Assembly: GCA_951799425.1 (NCBI GenBank)
Contig: OX637409.1
Location: forward strand, 21,128,460-21,192,459
Reading direction: 5' to 3'
DNA length: 64,000 nucleotides
Source: Ilex aquifolium
Lineage: Eukaryota; Streptophyta; Magnoliopsida; Aquifoliales; Aquifoliaceae
This document shows positions 44,109 to 56,878 of this stretch, piece after piece. The stretch's first letter is position 1, and each line of letters opens with the position of its first letter. A program made the position numbers and the translations under genes. Below the pieces are notes generated by a model, which worked only from the letters and a program-made list of their open reading frames with translations, did no database searches and had not been told where the DNA came from.

Positions 44109-44430
44109 TATTCAATATTTCATGTATTAAAATAATATAATTAAAATATTAAAAATTAAAATGAAACAAATCTCATTCTTTAAAGTTGAATTAACTCACT
44201 ACTTCTATTGCCTCATACAGCCTACCCTACCACTGTCCTGACTGATTTTCTGCCTGCAATTGATACATCATCTTTTGTCATCTGGAGGAGATTTGGCTTT
44301 CCATTCTCACAAAGCCTTCAACCCCACCAAGCACCAATATATCCTTGGAATACTCAAATCCAGTAGGCCAAACAAGTTGATTCATTTTCTTCTCTTACCT
44401 TTCTGTAAAGTTAACCTTGAAAGAGGGGAA
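44109..44430 (+). promoter_or_regulatory. Promoter/5' leader region of the transporter gene
   Basis: About 320 bp between the Helitron end and the ATG. The reading frame is open upstream to an ATG at 44260, which would add 57 residues. I treat that as leader because the added residues have no family similarity, while MGDEQ at 44431 fits the usual start. No clear TATA box identified. Confidence 0.4.
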
Positions 44431-46200
44431 ATGGGTGATGAACAATCCACCACCAGCGCCGCCGCTAATAAGGGTGGTGAAGGCGGTGAGGTATTCCGAT
44501 TCATGATACATGTGGTTCGTGGGCGATGGTTCTCGCTTTTCGCCTCCTTTCTGATCATGGCTGGAGCTGGTGCTACTTATCTCTTTGGAGTCTACTCCAA
44601 AGACATAAAATCTTCTCTGGGATATGATCAAACAACCCTCAATCTGTTAGGCTTCTTCAAAGACCTTGGTGCCAATGTTGGGGTTCTCTCAGGACTTATT
44701 GCCGAGGTAACTCCAACATGGTTTGTGCTACTAATTGGCTCAGCAATGAACTTTGCAGGCTATTTCATGATATGGCTCAGTGTCACTGGCAAAATTGCCA
44801 AGCCAAAAGTATGGCACATGTGTATGTACATATGCATAGGAGCCAATTCTCAGAACTTTGCAAACACAGGAGCTCTTGTCACTTCTGTGAGAAACTTCCC
44901 GGAGAGTCGCGGCGCCATGCTCGGGCTCTTGAAAGGCTTCACCGGATTAAGTGGTGCCATCATGACTCAAATTTACTTGGCTGTCTATGGAAATGATTCT
45001 AAGTCACTGATCCTTCTCATTGCGTGGCTCCCGGCTGCGTTATCGGTGGTGTTTGTCTACACAATCCGGGCAATGAAGGTTGCTAGGCAGCCTAATGAGC
45101 TCAGAGTGCTTTATCATTTCCTTTATATATCAATTGCACTAGCATTGTTTCTTATGGCCATGACCATAGCACAAAAAGTGGTAGATTTTCCTCAAGGGGC
45201 TTATGCTGGAAGTGCCACTGTGGCCTGTGCCTTACTCTTTGTGCCTCTGTTTATAGTCATTAGAGAAGAATTAGTACCTTGGAACCAAATGAAACAGCCC
45301 TTCAGTCCCAAAATTACCATTGATAAACCTTTGCCTGTGGAGTCAAAACCAAGACCAACACCAAAACCCCAATTTTCCAACCCTGAGCTAAAAGAGCAGC
45401 CCAGAACAACATCTTGTTTTTCTAATGTTTTCGACAAACCCGAGAGAGGGGAAGATTACACCATTTTGCAAGCACTTCTAAGCACAGACATGCTGATTTT
45501 ATTCCTTGCAACATTTTGTGGACTTGGGTCTAGCTTGACTGCTGTCGATAACTTAGGGCAGATAGGAGAGTCTTTGGGATATCCAACAAAAACCATAAAG
45601 TCCTTTGTGTCTCTCCTAAGCATATGGAATTATTTTGGGAGGATCTTCTCAGGATTTGTCTCTGACAACCTTCTTGCCAAGTACAAAATTCCAAGGCCTC
45701 TGATGATGACACTAGTCCTTTTCCTGTCTTGCATTGGCCTCCTCCTCATCGCCTTTCCATTTCCTGGTTCAGTTTACGCGGCATCAGTGATCATTGGGTT
45801 CTCATTTGGTGCACAATTGCCATTAATTTTTGCAATAATTTCCGAGTTGTTTGGCCTAAAGTACTATTCAACATTGTTCAACTGTGGACAAGTGGCAAGT
45901 CCCCTCGGGTCATACATACTAAATGTGAAGGTCACAGGACCTCTTTATGATAGAGAGGCATTGAAACAGCTTACAAAGAAAGGTTTGAATAGGTCATCAG
46001 TGAAGGAATTGATTTGCATTGGTAAACAGTGTTATAGGCTTCCTTTCATAATATTGGCAAGTGTTACATGCTTTGGAGCACTGTCTTCACTGATTTTGGT
46101 TGCGAGAACTCGAGAATTCTACAAAGGGGACATTTATAAGAAGTTCAAAGAAGAAGCAGGGCCGCCAGAGGAAGTACCCATGGGGGAGAAACAACCATAG
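44431..46200 (+). CDS. Nodulin-like / NFD4-like major facilitator superfamily protein
   Basis: A single-exon gene of 589 residues, very similar along its length to Arabidopsis At2g39210-type proteins. The nodulin-like domain begins near residue 29 ([20 protein letters not shown]) and continues with [51 protein letters not shown] and [20 protein letters not shown]. Six membrane segments precede a soluble central loop rich in proline and lysine (about residues 285-345). The second half starts at [20 protein letters not shown] and has six more predicted segments, including [20 protein letters not shown]. The C-terminus PMGEKQ matches the family. Substrate is unknown for this subfamily; the name NFD4 comes from a karyogamy mutant and does not prove that role here. 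Likely in a cell or organelle membrane. Intact. Confidence 0.93.
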   Translation: MGDEQSTTSAAANKGGEGGEVFRFMIHVVRGRWFSLFASFLIMAGAGATYLFGVYSKDIKSSLGYDQTTLNLLGFFKDLGANVGVLSGLIAEVTPTWFVLLIGSAMNFAGYFMIWLSVTGKIAKPKVWHMCMYICIGANSQNFANTGALVTSVRNFPESRGAMLGLLKGFTGLSGAIMTQIYLAVYGNDSKSLILLIAWLPAALSVVFVYTIRAMKVARQPNELRVLYHFLYISIALALFLMAMTIAQKVVDFPQGAYAGSATVACALLFVPLFIVIREELVPWNQMKQPFSPKITIDKPLPVESKPRPTPKPQFSNPELKEQPRTTSCFSNVFDKPERGEDYTILQALLSTDMLILFLATFCGLGSSLTAVDNLGQIGESLGYPTKTIKSFVSLLSIWNYFGRIFSGFVSDNLLAKYKIPRPLMMTLVLFLSCIGLLLIAFPFPGSVYAASVIIGFSFGAQLPLIFAIISELFGLKYYSTLFNCGQVASPLGSYILNVKVTGPLYDREALKQLTKKGLNRSSVKELICIGKQCYRLPFIILASVTCFGALSSLILVARTREFYKGDIYKKFKEEAGPPEEVPMGEKQP

Positions 46201-47116
46201 AGGAAGAAGGAAGCTAAAGAAAATGCAGGATGAAACCATTTTGGAAATTGTTTTCTTGTTTTTGGAAACAAAGATTAGCTTCTGAAATTTGAATTTGCTC
46301 TGTTTCTTGAGGGAAAGCATATAATGTGTTGTGGCTTTCCTACAAAAAGAAAGTTTCAAAAAAAAAAAAAACCCATATCCAAAATCATGGCTTCAATTCC
46401 ACAATTGGAATGTAATGAAAGGAAATGTGGAATTCAGAACTGGTTGCTCTTGATTTTTCTGTTTCCTGTTTTACGCAATTTGAATTGCACCAAAAATTTT
46501 AAGCTCTCAATCAACTTGTGAAATGGCAGCAGCTTGGTCCTTGGTCTTTGTAAAACACCCACATGAATACCAAATGTTTGATCTTTTGTGAAGAAAATGG
46601 CTTGTGGCCTTGTGGGTGAGAGTATCTCCGGTCAAATTTAAATTTGAGTAAAAAATTCTCCAAAACTTTATCTGTCTTATACCGAAACTCATACAAAATC
46701 AAGAGAGACTCAAACCTAGACCCAAATTAAGGGAGACTCAAAACTTAAACCAAAAAATTTAACGGTAAAAAATCTATTCTCTCTTCTCCTCTAGGCGCTT
46801 TACTCTTCTCCTCTCTGCAGCATCCTGAAATCCATTTTGAAAAGGGATTAAATTTGAAACCTTTAGATTAGCAAAGGCCAAATTCTGAACCACTACTAAA
46901 ACTTTAAAACCTACATCACTGAGTCAATCATTGTGATGTTGATGTGGAACTTAAAATGGGCTAGCCTGTTTATATAGATTTGCAAACACAATAGTTCTCA
47001 ATAGAATGTTGTAAATATATAATGGGTAGGATCAGGTAGTCAAAGAATTCAGAGTAAAAAAGGGGTTTACAGGGAAAATTAATGATAGGAAAAAGGTCGT
47101 GGGAAAAAAAATGAAA
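46201..47116. other. Transporter 3' UTR and intergenic DNA
   Basis: The first 200-400 bp probably include the 3' UTR. A copy of the AAATTTGAGT repeat lies at about 46620-46760. No other gene. Confidence 0.45.
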
Positions 47117-48103
47117 TTTTTAAAAGGGAAAATTTCAACCACACCCCCTCTAGTTTATCATATCTTCAAGGACACCCCCTCTAGTTTTTAAATCTTCAGT
47201 TACACCCCTTCTAGTTTATATTTAAACATCACTAACACCCCTACCATTAAACTATCATTTCTAACAAAAAAAAAAATCTAAAATACCAAAAATACCCCTA
47301 TATAAATCTCAAGTAATTTTTCTACATAAAATTTTATTAAAATTCGAGCCGATTAAAATTTATTTTTCTACATATTAAAATTTAAACCAATTAAAATTCG
47401 ATTGAAGTTGAATAAATTTTATTTTTTTTAACTTATTAAAATTCGAGCCTATTAAAATTTATTTTTTACATATTAAAATTTGAGTCGATTTGAACTCTAC
47501 CCGAGTTGTTAGCGCCGATTAAAATTCGCTTTCGAGTCGATTAAAATTTATATTTTTTTACTTATTAAAATTCGTGTCAATTAAAATTTGATTTATTAAA
47601 ATTGAAGTCAATTAAAATTTATATTTTTTATGTATTAAAATTTGGGCTGATTAAAATTCAATACGAGTTGATTAAAATTTGATTTGAGTCGATTAAAAAT
47701 AATTTTTAATTGACTCAAATAGAATTTTAATTAGCCCAAATTTTAATACGTAAAAAATATAATTTTTTTTTGGCTCAAATTTTAATAAGTAAAAAAATAA
47801 ATTTTAATTAGTTTGAATCGAATTTTAATTCACTTGAATTTTAATACGTAAAAAAAATTAGAAAACAGAGGGGGTCTCATTGAAGATATGATTATCTAGA
47901 GGGGGTCTCATTGAAGATATACTTATCTAGAGGGGTGTGAATGAAGTTTGTCCTCAAATATATCATGGGCAATTTAGTAAAATTGCATTATAATTAATAT
48001 TTTTAATCTGACAAGGGGTGTCACTGAAGATTTAGAAACTAGAGGAGGTGTCACTGAAGATATGGTAAACTAGAGGGAGTGTGGTTGAAATTTTCCCTTT
48101 TTA
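47117..48103. mobile_element. Fold-back element with repeated end motifs and AT-rich core (about 1 kb)
   Basis: The left end AGGGAAAATTTCAACCACAC is the complement of the right end GTGTGGTTGAAATTTTCCCT. Inside each end a roughly 30-bp motif with CACCCCCTCTAGTTT(A/T) repeats three times on the left (47145-47230) and, inverted, several times on the right (47870-48075). The core (47330-47860) is a tandem series of ATTAAAATTCGAGCC- and ATTAAAATTTATTTTT-like words, itself inverted past about 47700. No coding content and no clear target-site duplication. Confidence 0.75.
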
Positions 48104-48274
48104 AAAAAATTTATCCATTAGACAGACTTGTACCAAATTAATATTTTTATCCATTTTTTCCCTCAAATTTGGATAAGGGTTTGAGTCTTCATTATAAATT
48201 ATCTAAAAGAATTAGGCATGATTTGCGGTGGTGGGATCCCATGTTGATGTGAAGACAATTGTATAATTGAAGCA

Positions 48275-48463
48275 GAATTCACCACTAATCTAAAGGGATA
48301 GTTAATAAGAACTAATTGTAAACTCAGATGTCCTGAGTTCGAATCTAGGCAATTCTTTAGAGCCAGCCCATGAAGGGATTTATGCCTCATAAATATCCTA
48401 ATTCAAGTGTGGATGACATGTTTTTGACCGGATTGAACTATTGAACTAAAAAGAAAAAAAAAA
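48275..48463 (+). mobile_element. tRNA-derived SINE (same family as 15575)
   Basis: Box B-like CTGAGTTCGAATCTAGG near 48340; ATGCCTCATAAATATCCTAA and GACATGTTTTTGACCGG match the copy at 15575-15774. Ends in an A-rich tail. The box A part is diverged. Confidence 0.65.
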
Positions 48464-49112
48464 TTCACCAACTACACAATTTTGGGTCCAATCGAATTGA
48501 ACTTGCCTTTCATTCCCAATTGTTTAATTTGAGAATCAAACTCAAACTTCAATCTAAAAAATAAACATAGAAAATTGAAAACTGATTTTTAACTCGAATT
48601 GAACCCAAATTCTGAATCCGACTTGGCGAACTTCAACTTGAGTTGACTCAAGTTCGGGTTGATTTGGGTTGGTATTATTAAACAACTTAAATTGAGGCCG
48701 AATTGACCTCTCAATCCTTCCAAGTTGTAACCTGACGGTGTTGCACCCCGAGTTATATTTACTCTGATAACCATATATATTTATCCTCTGGTCTTCTTTA
48801 TCGGGAAAAAAAAAGTTAGAAAAACAAAAAACAGAGGCCTAACAATGGTCCTTCTTCGACCCATCCATTGGGCTCAAAAAAGCCAGTCTACGAAGCCCAC
48901 CAAGCGGTGTACGGTTTAGTTTTGCATCGATATCCTGAGCAGCCCAACCCAATACCAATATCTATAAGTACGACATCCTTTTCCAAGTGACTTGAAAGTG
49001 CTTTCCCTGTTTCCCAAAATTGGCGCTTCTTTCTCTCTCTCCAGAACCTGAAAATCTGTACATAGGCGTGTGAATCCAAATAGAGAGAGAAAGAGAGTGC
49101 GTGTATGTGGAG
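48464..49112. other. Intergenic DNA upstream of the CANIN-like gene
   Basis: 48480-48780 is a decayed dispersed repeat (words such as TTGACTCAAGTTCGGGTTGA). The remainder should contain the promoter and a short leader rich in GA just before the ATG (49081-49098). Confidence 0.45.
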
Positions 49113-52100
49113 ATGATGGATATGGATGGACCGCTTGACTTCGAGTCAGAAGATCCAATTCTAAGTTCGCCTAATATCACCAAGAGAAGGTATGTTTCGC
49201 CGATTTCATGGTTGTTATCTTTTCAATACGTTTAGTATTTTAAAATTTTCTTCTTCTTTTCAATGCTAATTTTTGTTTGGAAGTTGGAGTGTTCTGGTTT
49301 CACTGTTTGAAGAATTGAAACTTGTCTTGCGATTTACTCTATCAACTGTTATAGTAGCCGCTGTGTGTGTGTGTGTGTGTGTGTTTGTGATGGACTTAGA
49401 GAAAATAGATTGAACCTACTGTAGTTTCAGAGTTGTTGATTGTGTATATTGGCATCCTTCACCTGTAAACCATATGATTATCTATTTGTGTACGCTATGC
49501 ATCCTCATAATCTATTGATTTTGCAACATTATATGTTTGGCACTGAAAACAGTCTCAAGTATGTTTAGCGAGGGCAAATTGTTGAATAAATCTTTACAAA
49601 AATAAATTAACTTGAGCATTGATAGTGATGAGGGTGTATGGATTGCAATTCTACAAACTTGTCCTCCTCTGTTCCTCTGTTTTATCATCAAAAGCTAGTA
49701 AAGAAACTATTTGCACCATCATAGTTTGATATTTGCTTTGGGTGACTATGATTGCAGAGGCTTATTTATTTATACCATTTGATTAAGTCATTCGTTATAG
49801 TATTCATGCATACGCCGTCCCCTTCTCAGTACCTTCTTAGCCGGTTGTAACCATAGTCAGTTACCTGTTTATTTTTGAACTATAACATTTTGAAGCCACC
49901 ACCTCATTCACAACTACAAGAAATATCAGATACCAAAAAATGTGCTAAGATGCACAAGTACTTACTTATCACGCTTTTGCTTCAACTATATCCACAACGT
50001 CTTGTTATATGATATGTTCATCATGTGACTATTGCTTTCTACTGGTTCAAAATTGAGTAGGTTCCTCATATAAAGTTTTAACTAATTTTTATCATTATCT
50101 CCTCAAAAAACAACTCTTGCTCCTTTTTCACATCCATCCACGGCATGCACAATATTGAAAGATTCTGGGGTTTGGAACTTTGACTTGCAAAAACAAGGGT
50201 CTCTTGAAAGGTAAAACATTCATAGTGATCTGCTTGGGAGAAAGATGAAATCTGAGTGTGCAGCCAGTACATTTGTGACATAATGCAGAAGCAGCATAAT
50301 GAAAATTAGAACAGATATTTGGTTATTTTTATAAGCGTTTGAACATAGAGAATAAAACATATCAAGGCAGTTCTGTCTAAAGCCTTGTTGAACCAGTTTA
50401 TCTGCTGAACCCTGAGCTAGTTGTCATTTAATCTTGCAAAGACCGCTAATATAAAAGCGCCTTGGCGTGTTTTCAAATGCTTTCCGAGTGTGGTGCTTCT
50501 CTCTGAAATTTCACATGCTAGCATTGTTATTTTGTTGTGGGAGATAGTGATGATAATATGGAAGGACCTCTTGATTTCAAGTCTGAAGACTGACTTGTTA
50601 GTTCACCTGTCACTTTCAGGGAGAGTATCTTTTTTATGTATATGAATTATCCCCGAGAGGATTTTCTTTCTTTACTTCAATCACTTTAAGATACACAGCT
50701 AGCTACTTACAGATTTTCTCTGTGTTCTTACTATTATAGTTTCAGGGATTTTGCAGTTTTTATTGTTTTAATGCCTATAAAAAAATTGAAAATCATGAGG
50801 TGATCTACAACATGTTTTACTCTTAGTATATTGTGTGGCATACACCTCATGTGGTATCTCTTAAGTGAATTAAACCACCAAATCACCTACTTTGCATAAC
50901 ATCTGGTGGAAATCACTTTTGTAGTCTGACCTTATGTGTCATGTGTGTGTAGATGTTCTCGGATGCACATAGACATGTATGTCTACATGTATATGCGTTT
51001 TCTCATTAACCATGGGAACATGGATTAGGTGAACTAAATTTTCCCTTTTGCTTAATGTATCATTCCTTAATGAGCCTCCCCCCCCCCCAAAAAAAAAAAA
51101 GAAAGTCTCCTATGTATGGAACATTAACAGCTTCCCACCCCCAACCACGCCTCCCACTTCTACCCCAAGTCTCCTATATTATTATTCTTTTTGAAGTTAC
51201 ATGAATTCCTAAATCATAAGTTCGAGAACAACATATTGCATGTGAACTTGAATAATCATGGTTTTTATATTGTAAATGGTTTTAATTGGATTTTTTTTGA
51301 TAATAATGAGATTTACAGGAAGAAGGTAATAGGTTTGGATGATCTTTTAAATGATTACTACAAAGAGAAAAGTAAAGTCATTGAGAGGGAATCCAAACGG
51401 GCGAAGGCACAACAAACCTACAATTCAGACGAGGACGAGGATGCCAGAGAAGTAGAATTGTCCCAATGTGTTAACAAATGCCAAGAGCAGGCATATGTTT
51501 CTTCACCTTTGTTTTCTTTTAAGTTCTTTTTTTTTTTTTTTTTTCTGAATTGAATTATTTTCATATGTAATCATTGCACTCTGTAGCCTTGAAAATGAAC
51601 TTCATTTTGTAGATGGGTCGAATTGGTGGTGAGGATGAGATGTCCTTATGGGGTCTTCATGTTTTTGGAGATCAGGTTAAATTATTGAGCTAATAGGATT
51701 TTATTTCCTATTTGAGAATTTGACAATTTTGCATGGCGTCCTATTGTAATATATATTTCTTCCCTGTAACTTGCAGAAAACTTTGCCATCCTTGGTATTT
51801 CCTGAGCTTGCAAGTTGTCTGCTTTTGCAGTCTTTCATGAATCATGAGCTCAATATTCTGGTTGAGCTTAACACCCAGAGAGGTTTTTATTTTTGCTTAG
51901 TTTTACTTGCCTTCTGTATAAGGATGATATTTTCTTGGTGTTATATCTGTCTCCTATCATGCTATTTTGCAACCAGCTTTTGGCAACCACATTTTAACAA
52001 GCGAGAAGCAATGTGTCTGGTTGAGGATTACAATTCGGTTATGTAATTATCATGCTGTTGCAGGAGAAACTTTCCTTGAAGGACTGCTGGTAGATGGCTG

Positions 52101-55100
52101 GCTCTTCAAATTGGTTTGTATGTGTGGCCTTGTAGAGAAGTCCATAGCAGTGTGGACCTTCAATTTGAGTGAGTTTCATGTTTTTCTCAGGCCATCTATT
52201 GAATGTTCCAATGATGTTTCATTGAGTACTCCCATCTATGTTGTCAGTGTTATACTCATCAAAGGAAGTGCTGAGGACATCTGCTTGTGACTTTTGGTGT
52301 GCTATTCTCTCACCTAAAAATGAGGTTATCTTACTTTTGTTTCACTAGGGGATTACTGGAATCAAAGTTTTCCAGTGACATATATCAGCGTGACACAAAT
52401 TTCTTCCGACGCTATTTTCTAAGTCATTTTTGTTTATCTGTCATCATGCCTAATCAGGGTGACATACTGCGTGTAAAAGTTGAGTGGTTACCTTCCTATT
52501 CTGAACTGAAAAGAGCTCTTGAAATTTATGGCTTTCTGTTGGATTCATCTTCCAAATCTTTGTGCAACATGGAGATCGTCAGTGCAGGTAAGCACCTTCC
52601 TATCTCCAAATTGCAAGTTGTTCATGCATAGAACTTGGTAGAAAGGATACGTTTGGTGGATCGATATCCATCTATTACCGAGCATGTTTTCTTATAATAT
52701 TAATTGAGGGTCTATAAAGTGCTTGGATTGCTAAGTGAGAGAGGCAGAGGACTAATAATTGCAAAGCACAACAGATGAGGAATGCAGTTTATGTCAGTAT
52801 ATTGAAGAACTGTTTTCTCTTTGATTGGCTAAAATTTCTTAGTAGGTCATACATATTTCCATAATGTCAATTTATGAATCTTAGTGGAATATTTGTGATA
52901 TTTACTTTGATGGCTCATATGGAATATTTATATCTACAGGGGTAATTAGCTGTGTTCAGTTAAGATAATACATTATTGAGTTTTCAATTGATCCTATACA
53001 TCGTAACAAACCTGCGATAACGTAGATATGGCTGTCTAATGGTTGAAATGGGTAATATAGATGAGTGACACAGATTTGTCTAGGGTGGACATGTGTCAAT
53101 TTATTCATGGTTCAGACTGGATTTTCGGAAATATTTTCTTGCATTCTTGTTTGATCTAATTTTTTTCAGGTTGATGCAGTTATATCACATATGATTTTGA
53201 TGTGCATCTGCAACATTTTTTTGGTGCCTTCTTTTGTAGTTGTGTGATTATTATGGTTGTGTGTTAGGATCTTACGTAACTCTAACATTAATTTTCTAAT
53301 TTTTTCTCACCAAATGAGAGCTTGAGTTTTATATAGATATTTATGGTTGGTGGTTCCCTTATGACTGCTTAATAATCTGTTAGATTCTGATTGTGCTGGA
53401 CCACCTCAAAATATCAGAGCTTGGATCAAATATGTAGCTGTTTGTTGCCAAGTAAGGTATGTGGTACATGGAACTACCAGTTAGTACCATATTTTCAGTT
53501 GTAGATGTGGTGGGCCTGGGGGCACTCCTAAGATTTCCCTTTGGGACTAGAGCAGAAGTTAGAATGCCATAGGCTCTGGTTAGCTTTAAGTGTATATGAG
53601 AAGTTCAAGATTTGGGAATCCTGGTTATTGCTATGACATTTCTTCTTCTTCTTATTATTTTTTTCAGGAATTTGCATGAGATTTTCTCAACTTCAGAAGT
53701 AGAAGAATTGGTTGGCATGATTATCTGTCTCTTCTTAGATCGACAAATTTTAGGCCTCTCCGTGATTTTGTCCGAATGCTTGCTGTCAGTAATTAGATTC
53801 TTTACAGTTGATGAATGGAATGGCAGCTGTGAGAAAATTGCAAAATCTCTTGCTTGCAGGTCTGGTTTGATAATGCCACTTCTGATTTATTGAAGTTATT
53901 TTACAGAACCATTAGCTTTTGCTTTATCCATTAAGGGTATTGCTTATATAATGGTCTGGCTAAATTCTGCCAGTATGTAAAACTGTAGATGGTTTAATTA
54001 TAGTTTTTCAGTCATCAAAAGCCAATGAGGCAAAAGTGAAAGAAGAAATGTGAAATTCTTAGAATATGGTTATGGGATCCTGGTCTACAACCCATTTCTG
54101 ATTGGTTAGTGGTGAGTAAGAAGGCAGTACTTGGGTAATTATATGGTAATATAGTGTATTAGCATTAACTGACTGGCGTTAACTTAGACAAGTCTACTTC
54201 ATAGTCTGTTGGTGCTGAGTAATGAGGCTAAACTGCTGGCATTGATATAAGTGGTGGAGTCTGTTAAGCACGAGAACGACCACTTCTAAGTGCTCAAGAA
54301 TGCATTTCCTGTTATCCTTAATAGATATTTTGTCATCCTTGGCAGCAAGCCTAGTTGAAAAAACTAATGCAACAATGTATTTCTTCTATTTTTTCTGTCA
54401 TGGACTATCTTATATGGGGAAATTTACACAATTATTACCTTAGTATAGTTGCGTACCTTTTTGTGGAAATATTAGCTATGATACATGCATTACTGACGAC
54501 CAAGAATGGATGGGTAATGTTTTGTTGAATGTGATAAAATAGTGCAAAATTGACAGCTGTATCACTCCTGTTCGTTGAAGACCTAGTAATGGCACCAGGA
54601 AGGTAGAGTGATTTGATACATATTGATGATAATGTGAGAGATTCGGGTAGGCCTAAAAAAACTTTGCACGAAATAGTAAAAAAGGATATGATAGCTCAGG
54701 TTTTAACAGAAAATATGACCTTTGATAGAGCACAATGGAGAAACAAAATTTATGTAGCTGAATCCAAATGGTTGAAATTAAGGTTTTGTTGGATTGAATT
54801 GAGTTGTGTTGTATATTATTGTGTTACGGGGACTCAAAAGATATATTTATTTTTTCGTAGTTTTAGGTGACATTTTCCAATTGATGTTCCCTTACCTTTT
54901 TCTGAGTTTAGCTCACAGTGGCATGTTTTTAATCTAGAGTACCTAGTGACATCAATTGCTTGAGGACTGTGGAGAGCATTTCTGGAATCGATGCATGCAG
55001 TAAAGAACTCAGAAGTGCCGTGGCTTTCCAATTTCTTATAACTTGTTTTGGGAACAAGGTAGCCCTTATCTTTCTGTCATATCAGCTTTAGTATGTATAT

Positions 55101-55792
55101 TGTACCTTAGCATTGCTCTAAATAACTGAGAACAAAAACTCTTTTCCATGTATGCAAAAGCTAACTGCTTTCACAAAGAGAGAGATATCACCTTTTCAGG
55201 TTTTTAAGTAGGAAAAGTCCATGTTGTATGCAAAGATGAAGTCAATTATTATGATGCTGTTCACAGAAATGGTGAACACGAGCAATTGCAACTGAATGGC
55301 TTCCTTACTACAAAGATTCATTTATCTTCATTGCAAATGCAAAGCTGATTGATTGCAGAAGCCTGGTTGACACACTGCTTAAATTCCCACTTTTTCCTGC
55401 CAAGTTAATACCAATTTACATTTATAGGCTTCCATTTCTTCCCTGCAGGACCTTGATGCAGAGGAGGTCCTGAGATTGCTTATCTCCGTTAATGTCAAAG
55501 ACAAAAGTTGTGATCTTTTTAAAGTGTATATTCATTTGTGTCTCACGGAGAACTGGCTTTTATCTAATCCCATGTTCAAAAGCAAACCAGTGATATATGA
55601 GATGTGGGGTGTTTACCTCCGAAACTGTTCTTGCCAAATCGGCAGCACAGATTTGAGGTCTTTTGCATCAAAGGTAAGCAATTAGCTCTCTTTTTACTTC
55701 TTTGTACTTTGATTAGTGGTTTAATCAATCTTTTACCCCTGCAGGTTCGTAGTAAAGCTTCATATCTTCTTCAAGGCAATGCCAACAAATGA
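49113..55792 (+). CDS. CANIN-domain / ASAP1-like protein (putative plant NSE6-type SMC5/6 partner)
   Basis: Twelve exons in consistent phase give 462 residues: 49113-49189, 51319-51490, 51613-51675, 51777-51882, 52064-52168, 52248-52324, 52458-52587, 53384-53456, 53668-53859, 54938-55058, 55449-55673, 55745-55792. The N-terminus starts MMDMDGPLDFESEDP, followed by a basic region and an acidic patch (YNSDEDEDARE). From about residue 105 on the protein looks all-helical: TLPSLVFPELASCLLLQSF, ETFLEGLLVDGWLFKLV, TSACDFWCAILSPKNE, VEELVGMIICLFLDRQIL, KPVIYEMWGVYLRNCSCQ. I recall close plant homologues annotated as coiled-coil SMC6 and NSE5 interacting (CANIN) proteins, including Arabidopsis ASAP1, which works with SNI1 in the SMC5/6 complex in DNA repair. 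That name is from memory and moderate in certainty; the gene structure is much firmer. Intron 2 has a GC donor. Intron 1 carries a decayed copy of exon 1. Confidence 0.8.
50558..50625 (+). pseudogene. Decayed duplicate of exon 1 inside intron 1
   Basis: ATGGAAGGACCTCTTGATTT at 50558 aligns with ATGGATGGACCGCTTGACTT of exon 1, and similarity continues to the exon end (AGTTCACCTGTC versus AGTTCGCCTAAT; GGGAGAG versus AAGAGAAG). An in-frame TGA (50591-50593) and loss of the GT donor (GAGAG/TATC) show that it is not a working exon. Confidence 0.75.
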
Positions 55793-56873
55793 TTGGTGTT
55801 TAAGTACGTACCTTTTAAGCCGTTCATTACCTTTAGATAGTGCTGTTACTCCACATCAACTTACAGAGCCTGCATGAAACTATTTACTGATTGGTTATAG
55901 TACTAACTTACTTGCAAATTGCAAGCATTCAGCTAAATTGAGCTGTGACGCAAGGGGTGGTTTAGTGGTCTAGTATGCCATTGTGGCTAGTTCACTGGCA
56001 AATGACATAAGCTATTGTTTTCTTGGTATTTTATGCTAGCAATGGTTGACTAGTTGGTTCTAAGGATTATGAGTATTCACATGAAATACAGTATTTGCAA
56101 GGGAAGTTCGAAGGGAAAATCAGTTCAAACACACAAAGTGAGAGACCTAGTGGTGGGCGTCAGATCAAGATCAACCTTTTTTTTTTGTCGAGACATGCAC
56201 TAAAGCATCTGTCAGTTTGCCGCTGGCCGTGATTCTAATGAAGTGGCATGCTACTCAAGCATCTTGTTCTGTTAGTTTTTGAAAATGAATCTTGTCTGGT
56301 ATGTTTTAGTTGATATGTGTGCCTTTGAATTTCTGGGCAAGGCTTTTGTATAATGGGCGCCAAAAACTACTATGATAATGTTGGGAATTACAGTCGATCA
56401 TGATGTATATAGTAAGTACTCAAATGCAGAAGTTTAGTTGTGTCGATCTCCTTTCTATCCTGTATTCTATTTGTGGTTCTTTCCTTACAAATGTGGGGAG
56501 GGTGAGAGTCGAAGCCCACCGTCATTCTTCAGTTCAAAGAGCACAAAATAGTACTTGTTTGAGAGTCATACTTTTGTCAAAGATCACATGATGTTTGATG
56601 TGCTCTGGCTCGCGAGAGTTTATGTTGTTCATTATTAGTTGCTTAATATTTGAAGTTGTAATGTTCCTTATAGTTGTCGTATTTTTACCTTGTCTGTGCT
56701 TTGAACATGGGTCGGCTACTATTAGACCAGATCCCCGACCTGTATACTGCACAGATCATTGTGATGAGTTGAGAAGAAAACCACCCACATCTGCAGTAGG
56801 CAGGAAGAAGATATGCACAGATCCTTTTGGGGGGCTTGATTTTGAAGCCTAGTTTTTCACTCTATTTTCAACT
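55793..56873. other. 3' UTR and intergenic DNA after the CANIN-like gene
   Basis: The 3' UTR end is not identified. An 85-residue frame at 56595-56852 has one hydrophobic segment and a cysteine-containing tail (VYCTDHCDELRRKPP). I do not recognise it, and it may be part of a transcript or chance. Confidence 0.4.
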
Positions 56874-56878
56874 ATATA

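Noticed and set aside
44260-44430. N-terminal extension of the transporter from an upstream in-frame ATG
   Set aside because: The added 57 residues lack membrane-protein or family character; MGDEQ at 44431 fits homologues better.
56595-56852. An 85-residue frame with a hydrophobic segment
   Set aside because: Unrecognised, follows the gene end closely, and has no supporting promoter or homologue that I can name; left as unannotated intergenic sequence.
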